Assembly: GCA_031420365.1 (NCBI GenBank) | Contig: JANOMP010000007.1 | Location: 4,967 to 68,966 of the forward strand | Direction: 5' to 3' | DNA from: Leadbetterella sp031420365 | Lineage (GTDB): Bacteria; Bacteroidota; Bacteroidia; Cytophagales; Spirosomataceae | DNA length: 64,000 nt | In this document: piece by piece, positions 1 through 8,186 of the stretch | How positions within the stretch are numbered: the stretch's first letter is position 1 | Layout: each line of letters begins with the position of its first letter | Translations under genes and position numbers: made by a program | The notes under the pieces: model-generated | Seen by the model: only the letters and a program-made list of their open reading frames with translations | Told to the model about the DNA's origin: nothing | Database searches by the model: none

Positions 1-2
1 TA

Positions 3-395
3 GAAAATTTTAAATTTCCTGAATTTCAGACAAAAAACAAAGAACTTATTGTCCTTATATCTGACTTTTTAGATATAAAAAATGGATTTTTTGACTTAGT
101 AACAAAATGGGCAAAACCTGGAAAAGAGATATTAATATATCAGATTCTAGGCAAACAGGAGACAGAATTTGACTTTAAAGGCAACTTTCTTTTTAAAGAC
201 CTAGAAACTAACCAAGAAATAGACTTAAGTACCGAAATAATTAAAAAAAGATATTTACTAAAACTTGAAAGGTATTTGCTCGAAACAGAAGAAAAACTCA
301 ATTTGCCTAATGTTCATTATCTCAGGTATTCTATAGACCAACCAATAGCCGAAGTATTAAAAAATTCCCTAAAAAAAGTAAAATGGAATTTATAA
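3..395 (+). CDS. DUF58 domain protein, C-terminal part (runs off the left edge)
   Basis: An open frame enters from the left edge and ends 13 bases inside the next gene. About 130 residues are visible. The segment KELIVLISDFLD looks like the beta-strand and first metal-site region of a von Willebrand A-like fold, as in the C-terminal half of DUF58 proteins. It ends with a short basic tail. In Bacteroidota, DUF58 proteins sit between a MoxR ATPase and BatA in aerotolerance-type operons, and a BatA-type gene follows here with overlap. The family call rests mainly on this context, since the conserved N-terminal half lies outside the window. Confidence 0.7.
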   Translation, partial: ENFKFPEFQTKNKELIVLISDFLDIKNGFFDLVTKWAKPGKEILIYQILGKQETEFDFKGNFLFKDLETNQEIDLSTEIIKKRYLLKLERYLLETEEKLNLPNVHYLRYSIDQPIAEVLKNSLKKVKWNL

Positions 396-1567
396 ATCCA
401 AGTTTTTTTTGGGGCTTATCAGCTCTTTCCATACCGATTGCCATTCATTTTTGGAACAAAAAAAAATCATCCATTATAAATTGGGCGGCTTTTAAATGGA
501 TAATTGAAGAAAATCAAAAAACAGCAAAAAGCATAAGTTTAGATAAGATTTTATTGCTTGCACTACGATTAATGGCTATAACTTTATTAGTCTTTTTACT
601 AAGCTCCCCCTTTTTTCCTGTAAAATACAAAAATAATAAGAAGCTTATACATATTGTAGAGCCCAATAAAAAAGTAATTGAAAATTATAGATTTGAACTA
701 GAAAATGCAATAAAAAACAAAGAAAAGATTGTAGCCTTAAATGCACTATCTGACACCAAAAGTAGTCTTGAATTCGAGTATTCAAATACTAATCCATCAC
801 TCATTCAATCGCATCTAAACCAAGTGTCAGAACTTTTTCCAAATCAAGAATTGAGAATTTATTTAGAGAACAATGAAAAATACACTTCTCAATCCTCTAT
901 ATTTATTCCTGCAAAATTCACTATCAAAAGTATAGTGGATTCATCAAATTCCTTAAAAAACTTAATAAAAGGAAAGAATAATTTATTCCTTTTCACTAAT
1001 GACAAAAACCAGCTACAATTTGGTCTAAATTCAAACTTAAAAAAGAAAATCGTCAAAAATTCACCTATTCTAATATTAATTTGTTCTACTAATGAAACCG
1101 AAAAAAAGAGCATAGAAGCAAGCTTGGCTAGCCTTTCAGAAGTCTATAATTTTGACATTGATTTTAAAAACTCAAATAAATTAAATGACATAATAATTGG
1201 AAATCTGGCAATAAAAAATACTAATCGATTAAAAAAAGATGGCTTAATCATTCAATCCTCATCGTTTTTAGATGATACTTTTAATTCCAATTTTAAAATA
1301 TTTTCTTTTCATGAGGTTTTAAGCCCAGATAGTTCAAATCTAACGTATGATGGAAAATTACCAGAAGCTTTAGGAAATTTAATAATAGCTCATTATGGCC
1401 TTGAAAATGCAAAACCATTATTAAGTGAAAACGTATTTAAAGCTCTATTTAAAGAAAAATCGACAATCAAAATAAATAAAAAGGAATGGCAACAGAAGTT
1501 GATATTGAGTTTATTTATAGTCAGTATTATGGTGGAAAGATGGCTATCATTTAAGTTAAATACATGA
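383..1567 (+). CDS. BatA-type (aerotolerance N-terminal domain) membrane protein
   Basis: The 394-residue protein opens with the hallmark of the BatA N-terminal two-anchor domain: a first membrane segment at residues 5-23 (INPSFFWGLSALSIPIAIH), a basic and tryptophan-containing loop, and a second segment at about 52-75. A third hydrophobic stretch lies near the C-terminus (about 370-388). The long middle part is lysine- and asparagine-rich and probably periplasmic; I see no MIDAS motif, so it is not a full von Willebrand A BatA. It overlaps the DUF58 gene by 13 bases and the next gene by 4 (ATGA), so translation is probably coupled. Likely role: inner-membrane partner of a MoxR-DUF58 envelope-stress or metal-handling system. 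Family call firm, role inferred. Confidence 0.8.
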   Translation: MEFINPSFFWGLSALSIPIAIHFWNKKKSSIINWAAFKWIIEENQKTAKSISLDKILLLALRLMAITLLVFLLSSPFFPVKYKNNKKLIHIVEPNKKVIENYRFELENAIKNKEKIVALNALSDTKSSLEFEYSNTNPSLIQSHLNQVSELFPNQELRIYLENNEKYTSQSSIFIPAKFTIKSIVDSSNSLKNLIKGKNNLFLFTNDKNQLQFGLNSNLKKKIVKNSPILILICSTNETEKKSIEASLASLSEVYNFDIDFKNSNKLNDIIIGNLAIKNTNRLKKDGLIIQSSSFLDDTFNSNFKIFSFHEVLSPDSSNLTYDGKLPEALGNLIIAHYGLENAKPLLSENVFKALFKEKSTIKINKKEWQQKLILSLFIVSIMVERWLSFKLNT

Positions 1568-3771
1568 AAAAAATTAAAATAGCCATTCAGTTAGTTACCC
1601 TACAGATTTATCTTTCAATTATGTTGAAAGCTTTTTCTGTTGCTATCTCAGTATTTTTATTTTTTAAAATTATTAGAATACCCACTGAACCTATTTGGAT
1701 CTCTTCAATTCTTTCTTTCCTAATTTGTTGTTACACTTTAAAATTCTTTAAAAACAAAAAAACAGAATCATTCCATAAAATTCATTCAAAAAATATGAAT
1801 TTAGAATACTCTTTAAAATTGTATACTAAGCAAACTCGTAACTTAGCAGAACAAATGCAATTGGAAAGAATCGCTGGAAAATCTATTTCAATTCCGATAG
1901 CTATTGATAAAAATCTACTTTCGTATTTTATATTAGTTTTAATAAGTGGAACCACTTTTTGGGGAATCAAAAACAGTAAACAATCTTCCAAATCCTTTTT
2001 TAATCTCGATTCCAAAAACAAAGAAATTGTAAAATATTTCAATCAAATTAGGCTAATTTCTTCTAAACTAGAAATCAATGCTCCTGAATACACACTTCAA
2101 AGTAGTAAAATCACAAACGACCTAAATACATCAGCTTTATCAGGTTCCTACCTTAAGTGGTCTCTTAAATTTAATAATCCAAATAACTTAAGAGTATTTT
2201 TTCAAAATGCCAATGGAAATAAATTAGCCTTTATTTATTCAAAAGAAGCTTATATTTTAAAAGACCAGTTAATAAGTTCAGGATTTTACCAAATTAATGC
2301 CTATTTAAATGACACCATTGCATATCAATCAGACTTCTACAGACTAGAAGCCATTCCGGACCTTTCCCCTAAAATTGAACCCGCAACTAAAGAGCTATTT
2401 AAATTTCATTCGTTTAAAGACTCAAAAACATTAAGTATATCTGCTAAAATTTCTGATGATTTCTTAATAACAAACACCTTTATAATTGCTACAGTTGCAA
2501 GGGGATCTGGGGAAAATATTAAATTTAGAGAAGTAAAAATCCCAATTACTGAAGAAAATTTTAAATCCCAAATTATTAAAAAAACTATAGACTTAAATGC
2601 ATTAAGTTTTGCACCTGGAGATGAGCTATATTATTATTGGGCGGCTTTTGACAATAAAAAACCTGAACCCAATTTTAGTAAATCAGACACCTATTTTGTA
2701 GTTTTTAAGGATACAACTTCTAATGAAGAAACTGAATTACCAACAATGGCTATGAACATTCTGCCAGAATATTTTAGGAGCCAAAGACAAATAATAATTG
2801 ATACCCAAAAACTTATTAAAAGCAGAAAAACCGCAAGTACTGCCGATTTTAATTCCACATCAAACGAAATAGGATTTGATCAAAAAGCTTTGCGACTCCG
2901 CTTTGGCCAATATTTAGGAGAAGAATTCGAAAGCAACATTAGTGGGGCGTCTCACGACCATGAAGAAAATGAAACCAAGGGAGGTTTACTCAAGGGTTTT
3001 GTGCACGCTCATGATACAGAAGGAGAGCATGAAAATGAGAATAAAAAGGAAGAAAAACACAATCATGGACAAAAAGAAAATTCAAATTTGGTTGATAAAG
3101 ACCCTTTAGCATCTCTTTTGGAAGAATATGTACATTCTCACGACGACGGGGAAATGAATACTTATTTTGAACAATCTACGAGAAGCTTATTAAAAATGGC
3201 ATTGGAACAAATGTGGCAATCTGAGCTCCATCTAAGACTATATGAACCCGAAAAAGCCATTCCGTTCGAAAATAAAGCCTTAGAGTATTTAAAAAAAGCA
3301 CAACAAAAAGTCCGAGCTTATGTTAAAAAATCTGGCTTTGACCCTCCTCCAATTAAAGAAAAAGAAAAGCGACTAACAGGAGAATTAACAAAGTTCAACA
3401 CAAATCAAAATTACCAAAAGAAATTAAATACGAATGAAATCAGAAAATTAGTTGCTGAAATAATTGGATGCATTGACAAGAATTCGATTACTAAAATGGA
3501 ACAAACCAAACTTCTTGTAATAGGGCAACAATTTTCCGATAATATGGTAACTGATCAATTTATAGGCTTAAAATTTTTAAGCATTTTAAGAAAAAAGATT
3601 AATAGCAAAACATTAAATAAAGAAGAAATTGAGATACTGAAATCCGGCCTTTTAAAAATGGTTGAATTTGATAATTCTCAAGTAAACACTTCCTCTTCCA
3701 ATAAAAACAATGTAGCCATGGAAAAACTATTTTGGAAAAAAATACAAAAAACACCATTTGGAAAACGATAA
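1564..3771 (+). CDS. DUF4175-type membrane protein with a His/Glu-rich segment
   Basis: The 735-residue protein has two or three membrane segments in the first 140 residues, then a beta-rich part (about 200-390) and a helical, charged C-terminal half. This matches the DUF4175 proteins found downstream of BatA-type genes in Bacteroidota. Residues about 460-535 form a low-complexity segment rich in His, Asp and Glu, with repeats such as SHDHEEN, VHAHDTEGEHE and VHSHDDG, which could bind divalent metal. The start overlaps the stop of the BatA-type gene (ATGA). The next gene begins inside its 3' end in another frame. Function of the family is unknown. Confidence 0.65.
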   Translation: MKKIKIAIQLVTLQIYLSIMLKAFSVAISVFLFFKIIRIPTEPIWISSILSFLICCYTLKFFKNKKTESFHKIHSKNMNLEYSLKLYTKQTRNLAEQMQLERIAGKSISIPIAIDKNLLSYFILVLISGTTFWGIKNSKQSSKSFFNLDSKNKEIVKYFNQIRLISSKLEINAPEYTLQSSKITNDLNTSALSGSYLKWSLKFNNPNNLRVFFQNANGNKLAFIYSKEAYILKDQLISSGFYQINAYLNDTIAYQSDFYRLEAIPDLSPKIEPATKELFKFHSFKDSKTLSISAKISDDFLITNTFIIATVARGSGENIKFREVKIPITEENFKSQIIKKTIDLNALSFAPGDELYYYWAAFDNKKPEPNFSKSDTYFVVFKDTTSNEETELPTMAMNILPEYFRSQRQIIIDTQKLIKSRKTASTADFNSTSNEIGFDQKALRLRFGQYLGEEFESNISGASHDHEENETKGGLLKGFVHAHDTEGEHENENKKEEKHNHGQKENSNLVDKDPLASLLEEYVHSHDDGEMNTYFEQSTRSLLKMALEQMWQSELHLRLYEPEKAIPFENKALEYLKKAQQKVRAYVKKSGFDPPPIKEKEKRLTGELTKFNTNQNYQKKLNTNEIRKLVAEIIGCIDKNSITKMEQTKLLVIGQQFSDNMVTDQFIGLKFLSILRKKINSKTLNKEEIEILKSGLLKMVEFDNSQVNTSSSNKNNVAMEKLFWKKIQKTPFGKR

Positions 3772-5374
3772 ATTCTGGAATTATATTCTAATCTTTTTAC
3801 TCGCTATTTTAATAGCCTTACAATTCTATTGGGTATTCTTTAAAATACCAATAAAAAATCGAATTCCAAAAGCTATCCTCAATTTAGCATTGTGGCTTTC
3901 TATAGTAATTCTAATTTTTCCACCATCATGGCAAATAAAAGAATCTAACAAACACATTGGAATTGTAAGCGAAAATTTGCCACAATTCTTTTTAGAAAAA
4001 ATCAAAGATAGACTAAAAATTGATGCATTAGTTAGTAAAAAAGAATTTGCTCAAACTGAGAAGGCTATCCAAAATTCAAGCAAAAAAATAACCTTAATTG
4101 GAAATGATTTCTCACAAGAATTTCTTAGTAATCTGACTGGAAAAAACCTAAGCTATGAACCATATCAGGAACCTAATTTCCCAATTGACTTGGATTGGAA
4201 AGCGATATTAAGACAAAATGAAAACCAGGAAATTTTAGGAAAAATAGAACTCAAAAAAGACCAAATTTTAAAAGTAAAATTTGGAAATACTACATTAGAT
4301 AGCATTAAATTACAAAAAGGCAAATCAAAGTTCAAAATCAGTTTTCCAAGTTTTTCAGTTGGACAAACAACAGTTGAATTATTTTTAAACGAAAGTTTAA
4401 TCCAGAAAATTAATTATTATTCCAGAAAACCAAAACCTCGAAAAATAGTAATGTTACTTGAAAACCCAGACTTTGAAAGTAAAACTTTAGCAGATTGGTT
4501 AGCAAAAAATGGAAACACAGTAGAAGTCATCACAGAACTTGCAAAAAATACTATTCAAAAAATAGATTTAAATAAAGACTTAACTTCAGAAGATTTTGAC
4601 ATTTTGATAGCTAGCCCCAAATATGCCGTGAGTGCAATTGCAAAGGAAGCAATCTCTAAAAATAAAAGCTTACTTTTTATTAATTTTTCAGATCCCAACT
4701 CTCAAATACAAAAAATAAATAAGACATTAGGCACAGTTTTCACAACAAAAAGAATTTCAAACGAATCAGAAATCAAATTAATTAATGAAATTAGTGCCTT
4801 CCCCTATCAATTTAGAAAAAATATTAGTCAAAAACAATTACTTCAGCTTCCAATAATCGTTAATCATAACCATATTGGAATATCTCTTTTAAACGAAACA
4901 TACCCATTGGCTCTTTCTGGTGATAGCCTAAATTATAGAAAAATTTGGGGCGGCATTTTGCGAATGTTAATACCAATAGAAAAAGAAAATTTGACACTAA
5001 ACGCTCCAGTTTTTATTGATCAAAAAATAAATTTTTATATTAATAATTTCGAAAAACCTATAAATAAAATAGCTATTAGTGGGGATACAATTAGTTTAAG
5101 CAATGCCCCATTAAATATGTACTCAAAAAATGGAAGCTACATTTTTAGAAAAAATGGGTGGCAACCTTTTTTAGATTCATTAGCAATCTATGTAGAAGAA
5201 AAACCGATTCCTTTTCAAAATATTAATCAAATTTTGGACTTTGTAAAACAGAATAAAATTACTTTTCAAACTATAAATCAAAATATGATGTATCGATTAC
5301 CTACTTGGTTTATATTTGGATTAATAATTTCTATCTTAGCTTTACTTTGGATAGAACCAAAAATAAATACTTAA
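3758..5374 (+). CDS. Bat-operon membrane protein of unknown function
   Basis: The protein has 538 residues with membrane segments at about 7-27 and 36-57 and a third at the C-terminus (about 513-532, LPTWFIFGLIISILALLWIE). The middle is a large soluble, presumably periplasmic region. This two-anchor, big-loop, C-terminal-anchor layout resembles BatA-like proteins, but I do not recognise a named domain. It overlaps the DUF4175 gene by 14 bases and is followed by DUF2891 after 15 bases, so it belongs to the same transcription unit. It probably assembles with the other two membrane proteins; that is inference from context only. Confidence 0.6.
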   Translation: MENDKFWNYILIFLLAILIALQFYWVFFKIPIKNRIPKAILNLALWLSIVILIFPPSWQIKESNKHIGIVSENLPQFFLEKIKDRLKIDALVSKKEFAQTEKAIQNSSKKITLIGNDFSQEFLSNLTGKNLSYEPYQEPNFPIDLDWKAILRQNENQEILGKIELKKDQILKVKFGNTTLDSIKLQKGKSKFKISFPSFSVGQTTVELFLNESLIQKINYYSRKPKPRKIVMLLENPDFESKTLADWLAKNGNTVEVITELAKNTIQKIDLNKDLTSEDFDILIASPKYAVSAIAKEAISKNKSLLFINFSDPNSQIQKINKTLGTVFTTKRISNESEIKLINEISAFPYQFRKNISQKQLLQLPIIVNHNHIGISLLNETYPLALSGDSLNYRKIWGGILRMLIPIEKENLTLNAPVFIDQKINFYINNFEKPINKIAISGDTISLSNAPLNMYSKNGSYIFRKNGWQPFLDSLAIYVEEKPIPFQNINQILDFVKQNKITFQTINQNMMYRLPTWFIFGLIISILALLWIEPKINT

Positions 5375-5389
5375 CATATTAACAAAACT

Positions 5390-6466
5390 ATGAAAAAATT
5401 GAGCTTAATTATTTTAATTGTTTCCTATGGCCTAGGTAATCTTAGAGCTCAAGAAAAGGTTTTATTTACAAAAGAAATTGCTGAAATACTAGCCGAATTG
5501 CCATTGCATTGTATCACTCAAGAATTTCCAAATAAAACTGGGCACAGCTCCGACAGTCCTGAAGATCATAAATTATTGCCTTCTCAACTTCATCCCTCAT
5601 TTTATGGGTGCTTAGATTGGCATTCCAGTGTTCATGGCCATTGGATGCTCGTAAAATTATTAAAACAATATCCAAATATTAAACAAAAAGACGAAATCAT
5701 AAAAACATTGGAAAACAGTTTTCAATCAAAAAAAATACAAACCGAAGCAGAATATTTTACAAAATACAAAACAACCAAAACCTTTGAACGTACTTATGGC
5801 TGGGCTTGGTGGTTAAAACTTGATCAAGAATTATTGACATGGAACGACCCCTTGGCTAAAAAATGGCATAATGAGATGCAAAGCTTAACAAAAGAAATTG
5901 TAAAACTTTGGTCGGAATTCCTGCCAAAACAAACCTACCCCAATCGAACCGGGGTGCATCCAAATACTGCTTTTGCACTTTGTTTTGCATTAGATTGGGC
6001 TGAAATTAGTAAGAATGAAGAATTTGAAAATGCTTTGATATTTAAAGCAAATAGCTTTTTCCATGAACAAATAGATGCACCAGCATATCTTGAACCAGAC
6101 GGCTCAGATTTCTTATCACCAAATCTTGAGGTTGCAGATTTAATGCGTAGAATCATGAGTCCTAAAGAGTTTGAAGTCTGGTTTGGAAAATTTTTAAATA
6201 AACGTTCTCTTGAAAATATCATGAAAATGCCAGTAGTAAGCGACCGCACAGATTTCCAAATTGTCCATTTAGACGGATTAAGTCTTAGCCGAGCATGGTG
6301 TATGAAAGGAATTGCTAAATCTTTATCAGAAAAAAATCCAATCAAAGCGAAATTTAATAGGGCTGCTAGCGAATTTTTAGAAAAAACATTACCCAATGTC
6401 ACTTCTGGAAATTATGGAGGAGACCATTGGTTAGCCTCTTTTGCAGTTTATGCCCTTTTAGAATAA
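5390..6466 (+). CDS. DUF2891 family secreted protein
   Basis: The first 20 residues form a signal peptide ending in RAQ. The mature part carries conserved blocks of DUF2891: HPSFYGCLDWHSSVHGHW near residue 67, GWAWWLKLDQELLTW near 137, and GGDHWLASFAVYAL at the C-terminus. The repeated Trp/His-rich motifs and helical pattern suggest an alpha/alpha toroid, as in many carbohydrate-active enzymes, but no activity is established that I know of. It is the last gene of the Bat-type operon, 15 bases behind the previous one. A strong bidirectional terminator follows directly. No catalytic residue can be assigned by eye. Confidence 0.8.
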   Translation: MKKLSLIILIVSYGLGNLRAQEKVLFTKEIAEILAELPLHCITQEFPNKTGHSSDSPEDHKLLPSQLHPSFYGCLDWHSSVHGHWMLVKLLKQYPNIKQKDEIIKTLENSFQSKKIQTEAEYFTKYKTTKTFERTYGWAWWLKLDQELLTWNDPLAKKWHNEMQSLTKEIVKLWSEFLPKQTYPNRTGVHPNTAFALCFALDWAEISKNEEFENALIFKANSFFHEQIDAPAYLEPDGSDFLSPNLEVADLMRRIMSPKEFEVWFGKFLNKRSLENIMKMPVVSDRTDFQIVHLDGLSLSRAWCMKGIAKSLSEKNPIKAKFNRAASEFLEKTLPNVTSGNYGGDHWLASFAVYALLE

Positions 6467-6469
6467 AAA

Positions 6470-6505
6470 AAAGAGGTGAAAAAAAAATATTCTTCACCTC
6501 TTTTT
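6470..6505. terminator. Bidirectional intrinsic terminator between DUF2891 and ompH
   Basis: A perfect 10-bp stem (AAGAGGTGAA / TTCACCTCTT) with an A/T-rich loop lies between two convergent stop codons. T runs flank it on the plus strand and A runs, read as T on the minus strand, on the other side, so it can stop transcription from both directions. Confidence 0.85.
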
Positions 6506-6521
6506 AAACAAAACTAAAATA

Positions 6522-7115
6522 TTATTTTGTCGCAGTTGAATCTGATTTTGGCTTTTTATCTGAAGTTTTATATTCTTCATTTAATCCTTTCAAAACATCC
6601 ATAGTTATATCTAAATCTTCTTTTGCATATAAAACGCCGCCGCCTTTCGAGTATCCAATAACCATGTCGTATTTATCTGGTTTGTTATATTTTCTCAAAT
6701 ACTCTTGAATATTTGTCAATAATTGATCGGTCTTTTTTGCTTGCTCTTGCTGTAAATTCCCCGCAGCATTGTCTCTAAAAAGCATAATATCTTGCTCTTT
6801 TTTCTGCAATGCTAACTGAGTGCCCTTACCCTGTTCCTCGGTCATTCCACCGGCTTGAACTCTTCTTTGAAACAATGCCACTTCATTTTGAAACGACTGA
6901 GTTCTTCTTTGAAGATCATTCTCTAAAGCAAATTGTTTGTTTTGAAATTCTTTTACTACGTCTTTGTAGTAATCATAATTATTTAAAAGTGTATCAGTAT
7001 TTACATAAACAATTCTACCAGATGGCTGTGCCCCAGTTTTTGATTTGTCAGCTGATTCTTTACACGAAGCAAAAGCCAAACTTAGGCCTAAAAACAAAAT
7101 GCTTATTTTTTTCAT
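6522..7115 (-). CDS. OmpH/Skp family periplasmic chaperone-like lipoprotein
   Basis: The 197-residue product starts with a lipoprotein signal peptide whose lipobox LAFASC places the lipidated Cys at residue 18. The mature part has the OmpH/Skp pattern: a first strand (GRIVYVNTDTLLNNYDYYKD), a long Gln/Glu/Lys-rich coiled coil at about 55-140, and a return strand (YDMVIGYSKGGGVLYAKEDLDIT) ending in a helix. OmpH/Skp proteins hold unfolded outer-membrane proteins in the periplasm. The lipid anchor is common in the Bacteroidota branch. It is monocistronic, with its own promoter element upstream and a shared terminator downstream. Confidence 0.9.
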   Translation of the reverse strand: MKKISILFLGLSLAFASCKESADKSKTGAQPSGRIVYVNTDTLLNNYDYYKDVVKEFQNKQFALENDLQRRTQSFQNEVALFQRRVQAGGMTEEQGKGTQLALQKKEQDIMLFRDNAAGNLQQEQAKKTDQLLTNIQEYLRKYNKPDKYDMVIGYSKGGGVLYAKEDLDITMDVLKGLNEEYKTSDKKPKSDSTATK

Positions 7116-7142
7116 TTAAATGTATTTTTTCTTTTTTGGGTG

Positions 7143-7150
7143 CAAATATA
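7143..7150 (-). promoter_or_regulatory. Candidate -7 element (TAnnTTTG) of the ompH-like gene
   Basis: On the minus strand this reads TATATTTG, the Bacteroidota -7 consensus, 28 bases upstream of the start codon. I see no good TTTG -33 partner at the expected distance, so the assignment rests on the -7 motif and position. Confidence 0.45.
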
Positions 7151-7229
7151 GAAACTTTAATGATAATTCTTCTTAAAATAATAAATTGAGTAAGGAATTT
7201 CCATTTAAAATTTATTAATAAACAATAGT

Positions 7230-7337
7230 ACTTAAAATTTTCATACGGACATTTTTGTAACCAATGGAACAATCAGTGATTTGTTTTCTAAAAGGTTTTA
7301 TTTAATAATATTTTTTCACTCTAAATCCTGTAATGCC
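7230..7337 (-). repeat. Dispersed repeat, copy A (partial, inverted relative to copy C)
   Basis: The reverse complement of this stretch matches 27869-27975 almost base for base over about 105 bp, including the head GGCATTACAGGATTTAGAGT and the block AAAACCTTTTAGAAAACAAA. Only about a dozen differences are visible by eye. Its outer end (7337) is exactly where homology to the RAYT transposase relic begins. Only the head half of the element is present; the conserved GC-rich tail core of copies B and C is missing. Confidence 0.85.
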
Positions 7338-7497
7338 GAAAAGATTATTCGGATATTTTGATTGAAAGTCTTAAATACTTTCAAAAAGAAAAAGGATTGA
7401 AAATATAGTCTTGGGTAAATATGAGTAACCATATTCACCTGATAGTTCAGTGTGAAAAGTGCCTTTAAGTGATATAACAAGAGATTTTAAAACCGGG

Positions 7498-7509
7498 CTG
7501 GCGAACCAG
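7498..7509. repeat. Micro-hairpin CTGG-CGAA-CCAG inside the transposase relic
   Basis: The 12-base palindrome CTGGCGAACCAG lies in a segment that reads in frame as TGLANQ between DFK and FTANQ, where the family normally continues directly. It looks like a small insertion. A near-identical one follows at 7605. Confidence 0.55.
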
Positions 7510-7604
7510 TTTACCGCAAATCAAATTATTCGTGCAATTGAAAATAATCCTAAGGAATTAGGGGAAAGTGGCTAATTGGGTTACTGAAAAAAGAAGGAAT
7601 CGGA

Positions 7605-7616
7605 CTGGCGACCCAG
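7605..7616. repeat. Micro-hairpin CTGG-CGAC-CCAG inside the transposase relic
   Basis: This second palindrome, CTGGCGACCCAG, reads in frame as part of GLATQ directly before the conserved IWFWE block. It resembles the one at 7498 and the hairpins within dispersed repeat copies B, C and D. Confidence 0.55.
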
Positions 7617-7914
7617 ATTTGGTTTTGGGAAGTAAGGATATCATGGAGAAGAAATTTGTTCTGTGGAGTTTTTTATGACTAAACTACGCTATATACACAT
7701 GGATCCAGTGCGAGCAGGAATTGTTGTGAAAGAAGAAGAATATTTAAATAGTTTTGCGGTGATTATTATGGAACCAGAAAAGGTGAGATTGAATTGTCTA
7801 AATTATAATTGCGGATTGACAACTTTCTGAAAGGAAAATTATGGGCTCTTTTAGAGCAGAAAATTTAGATGAGCTTCTTTTTGCTATTTCTGAGCTTCTA
7901 GATGTTGTACTATT

Positions 7915-8184
7915 GTTGTTGGACTAATTTCCATTCAACTCATCAAAAAATTCAACATAAAAACTATTGATGGTGAAAAGGTTGAATTTCACGATAAGGC
8001 GTTTAACAAAGGGCAAGTATATGGCGGATTAACCTTTGGTTTAGGTTGGGCATTAACAGGGTCTTGCTCTGGACCTATTTATGCACAAATTGGTTCTGGA
8101 ATTACTGTGGTTGTAGTAGTTTTGTTGTCAGCCATCATTGGTACTTGCGTATATGGTTATTTTAAAGAAAAATTAGCTCATTAA
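7915..8184 (+). pseudogene. YeeE/YedE (DUF6691-type) sulfur transporter, 3' remnant
   Basis: The reading frame VVGLISIQLIKKFNIK then GQVYGGLTFGLGWALTGSC and a final membrane segment is the C-terminal half of a small YeeE/YedE-type (DUF6691) membrane protein, about 90 residues. Its 5' half and start codon are gone; an in-frame stop lies upstream at 7891 and no ATG is available. YeeE/YedE proteins are implicated in uptake of sulfur compounds such as thiosulfate, and in Bacteroidota they usually sit in pairs next to CstB-type genes. The remnant ends 2 bases before the methyltransferase start, so it was once the upstream gene of this operon. Confidence 0.75.
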
Positions 8185-8186
8185 TT

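Larger units (their letters stand above)
7337..7808 (+). pseudogene. Decayed REP-associated (RAYT/IS200-like Y1) transposase
   Basis: Reading across frames gives a recognisable RAYT protein. First comes RKDYSDILIESLKYFQKEKG from 7337, then MSNHIHLIVQCEK, the His-hydrophobic-His site of Y1 transposases. Next are DFK and FTANQIIRAIENNPKE, then QIWFWE, then KLRYIHMDPVRAGIV and YYGTRKGEIELSKL, ending at 7808. In-frame stops (TAG after KGLKI, TAA after CEKCL, others) and at least three frame changes show it is dead. The first part of the gene is missing because the repeat copy abuts it. Family identity is firm from the HIH, NPVRAG-like and C-terminal motifs. Two short palindromic in-frame insertions lie inside it. 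Confidence 0.85.

Noticed and set aside
5935..6402. 155-codon minus-strand ORF inside the DUF2891 gene
   Set aside because: It is antisense to a well-supported protein with conserved domain blocks and has no signal or domain of its own.
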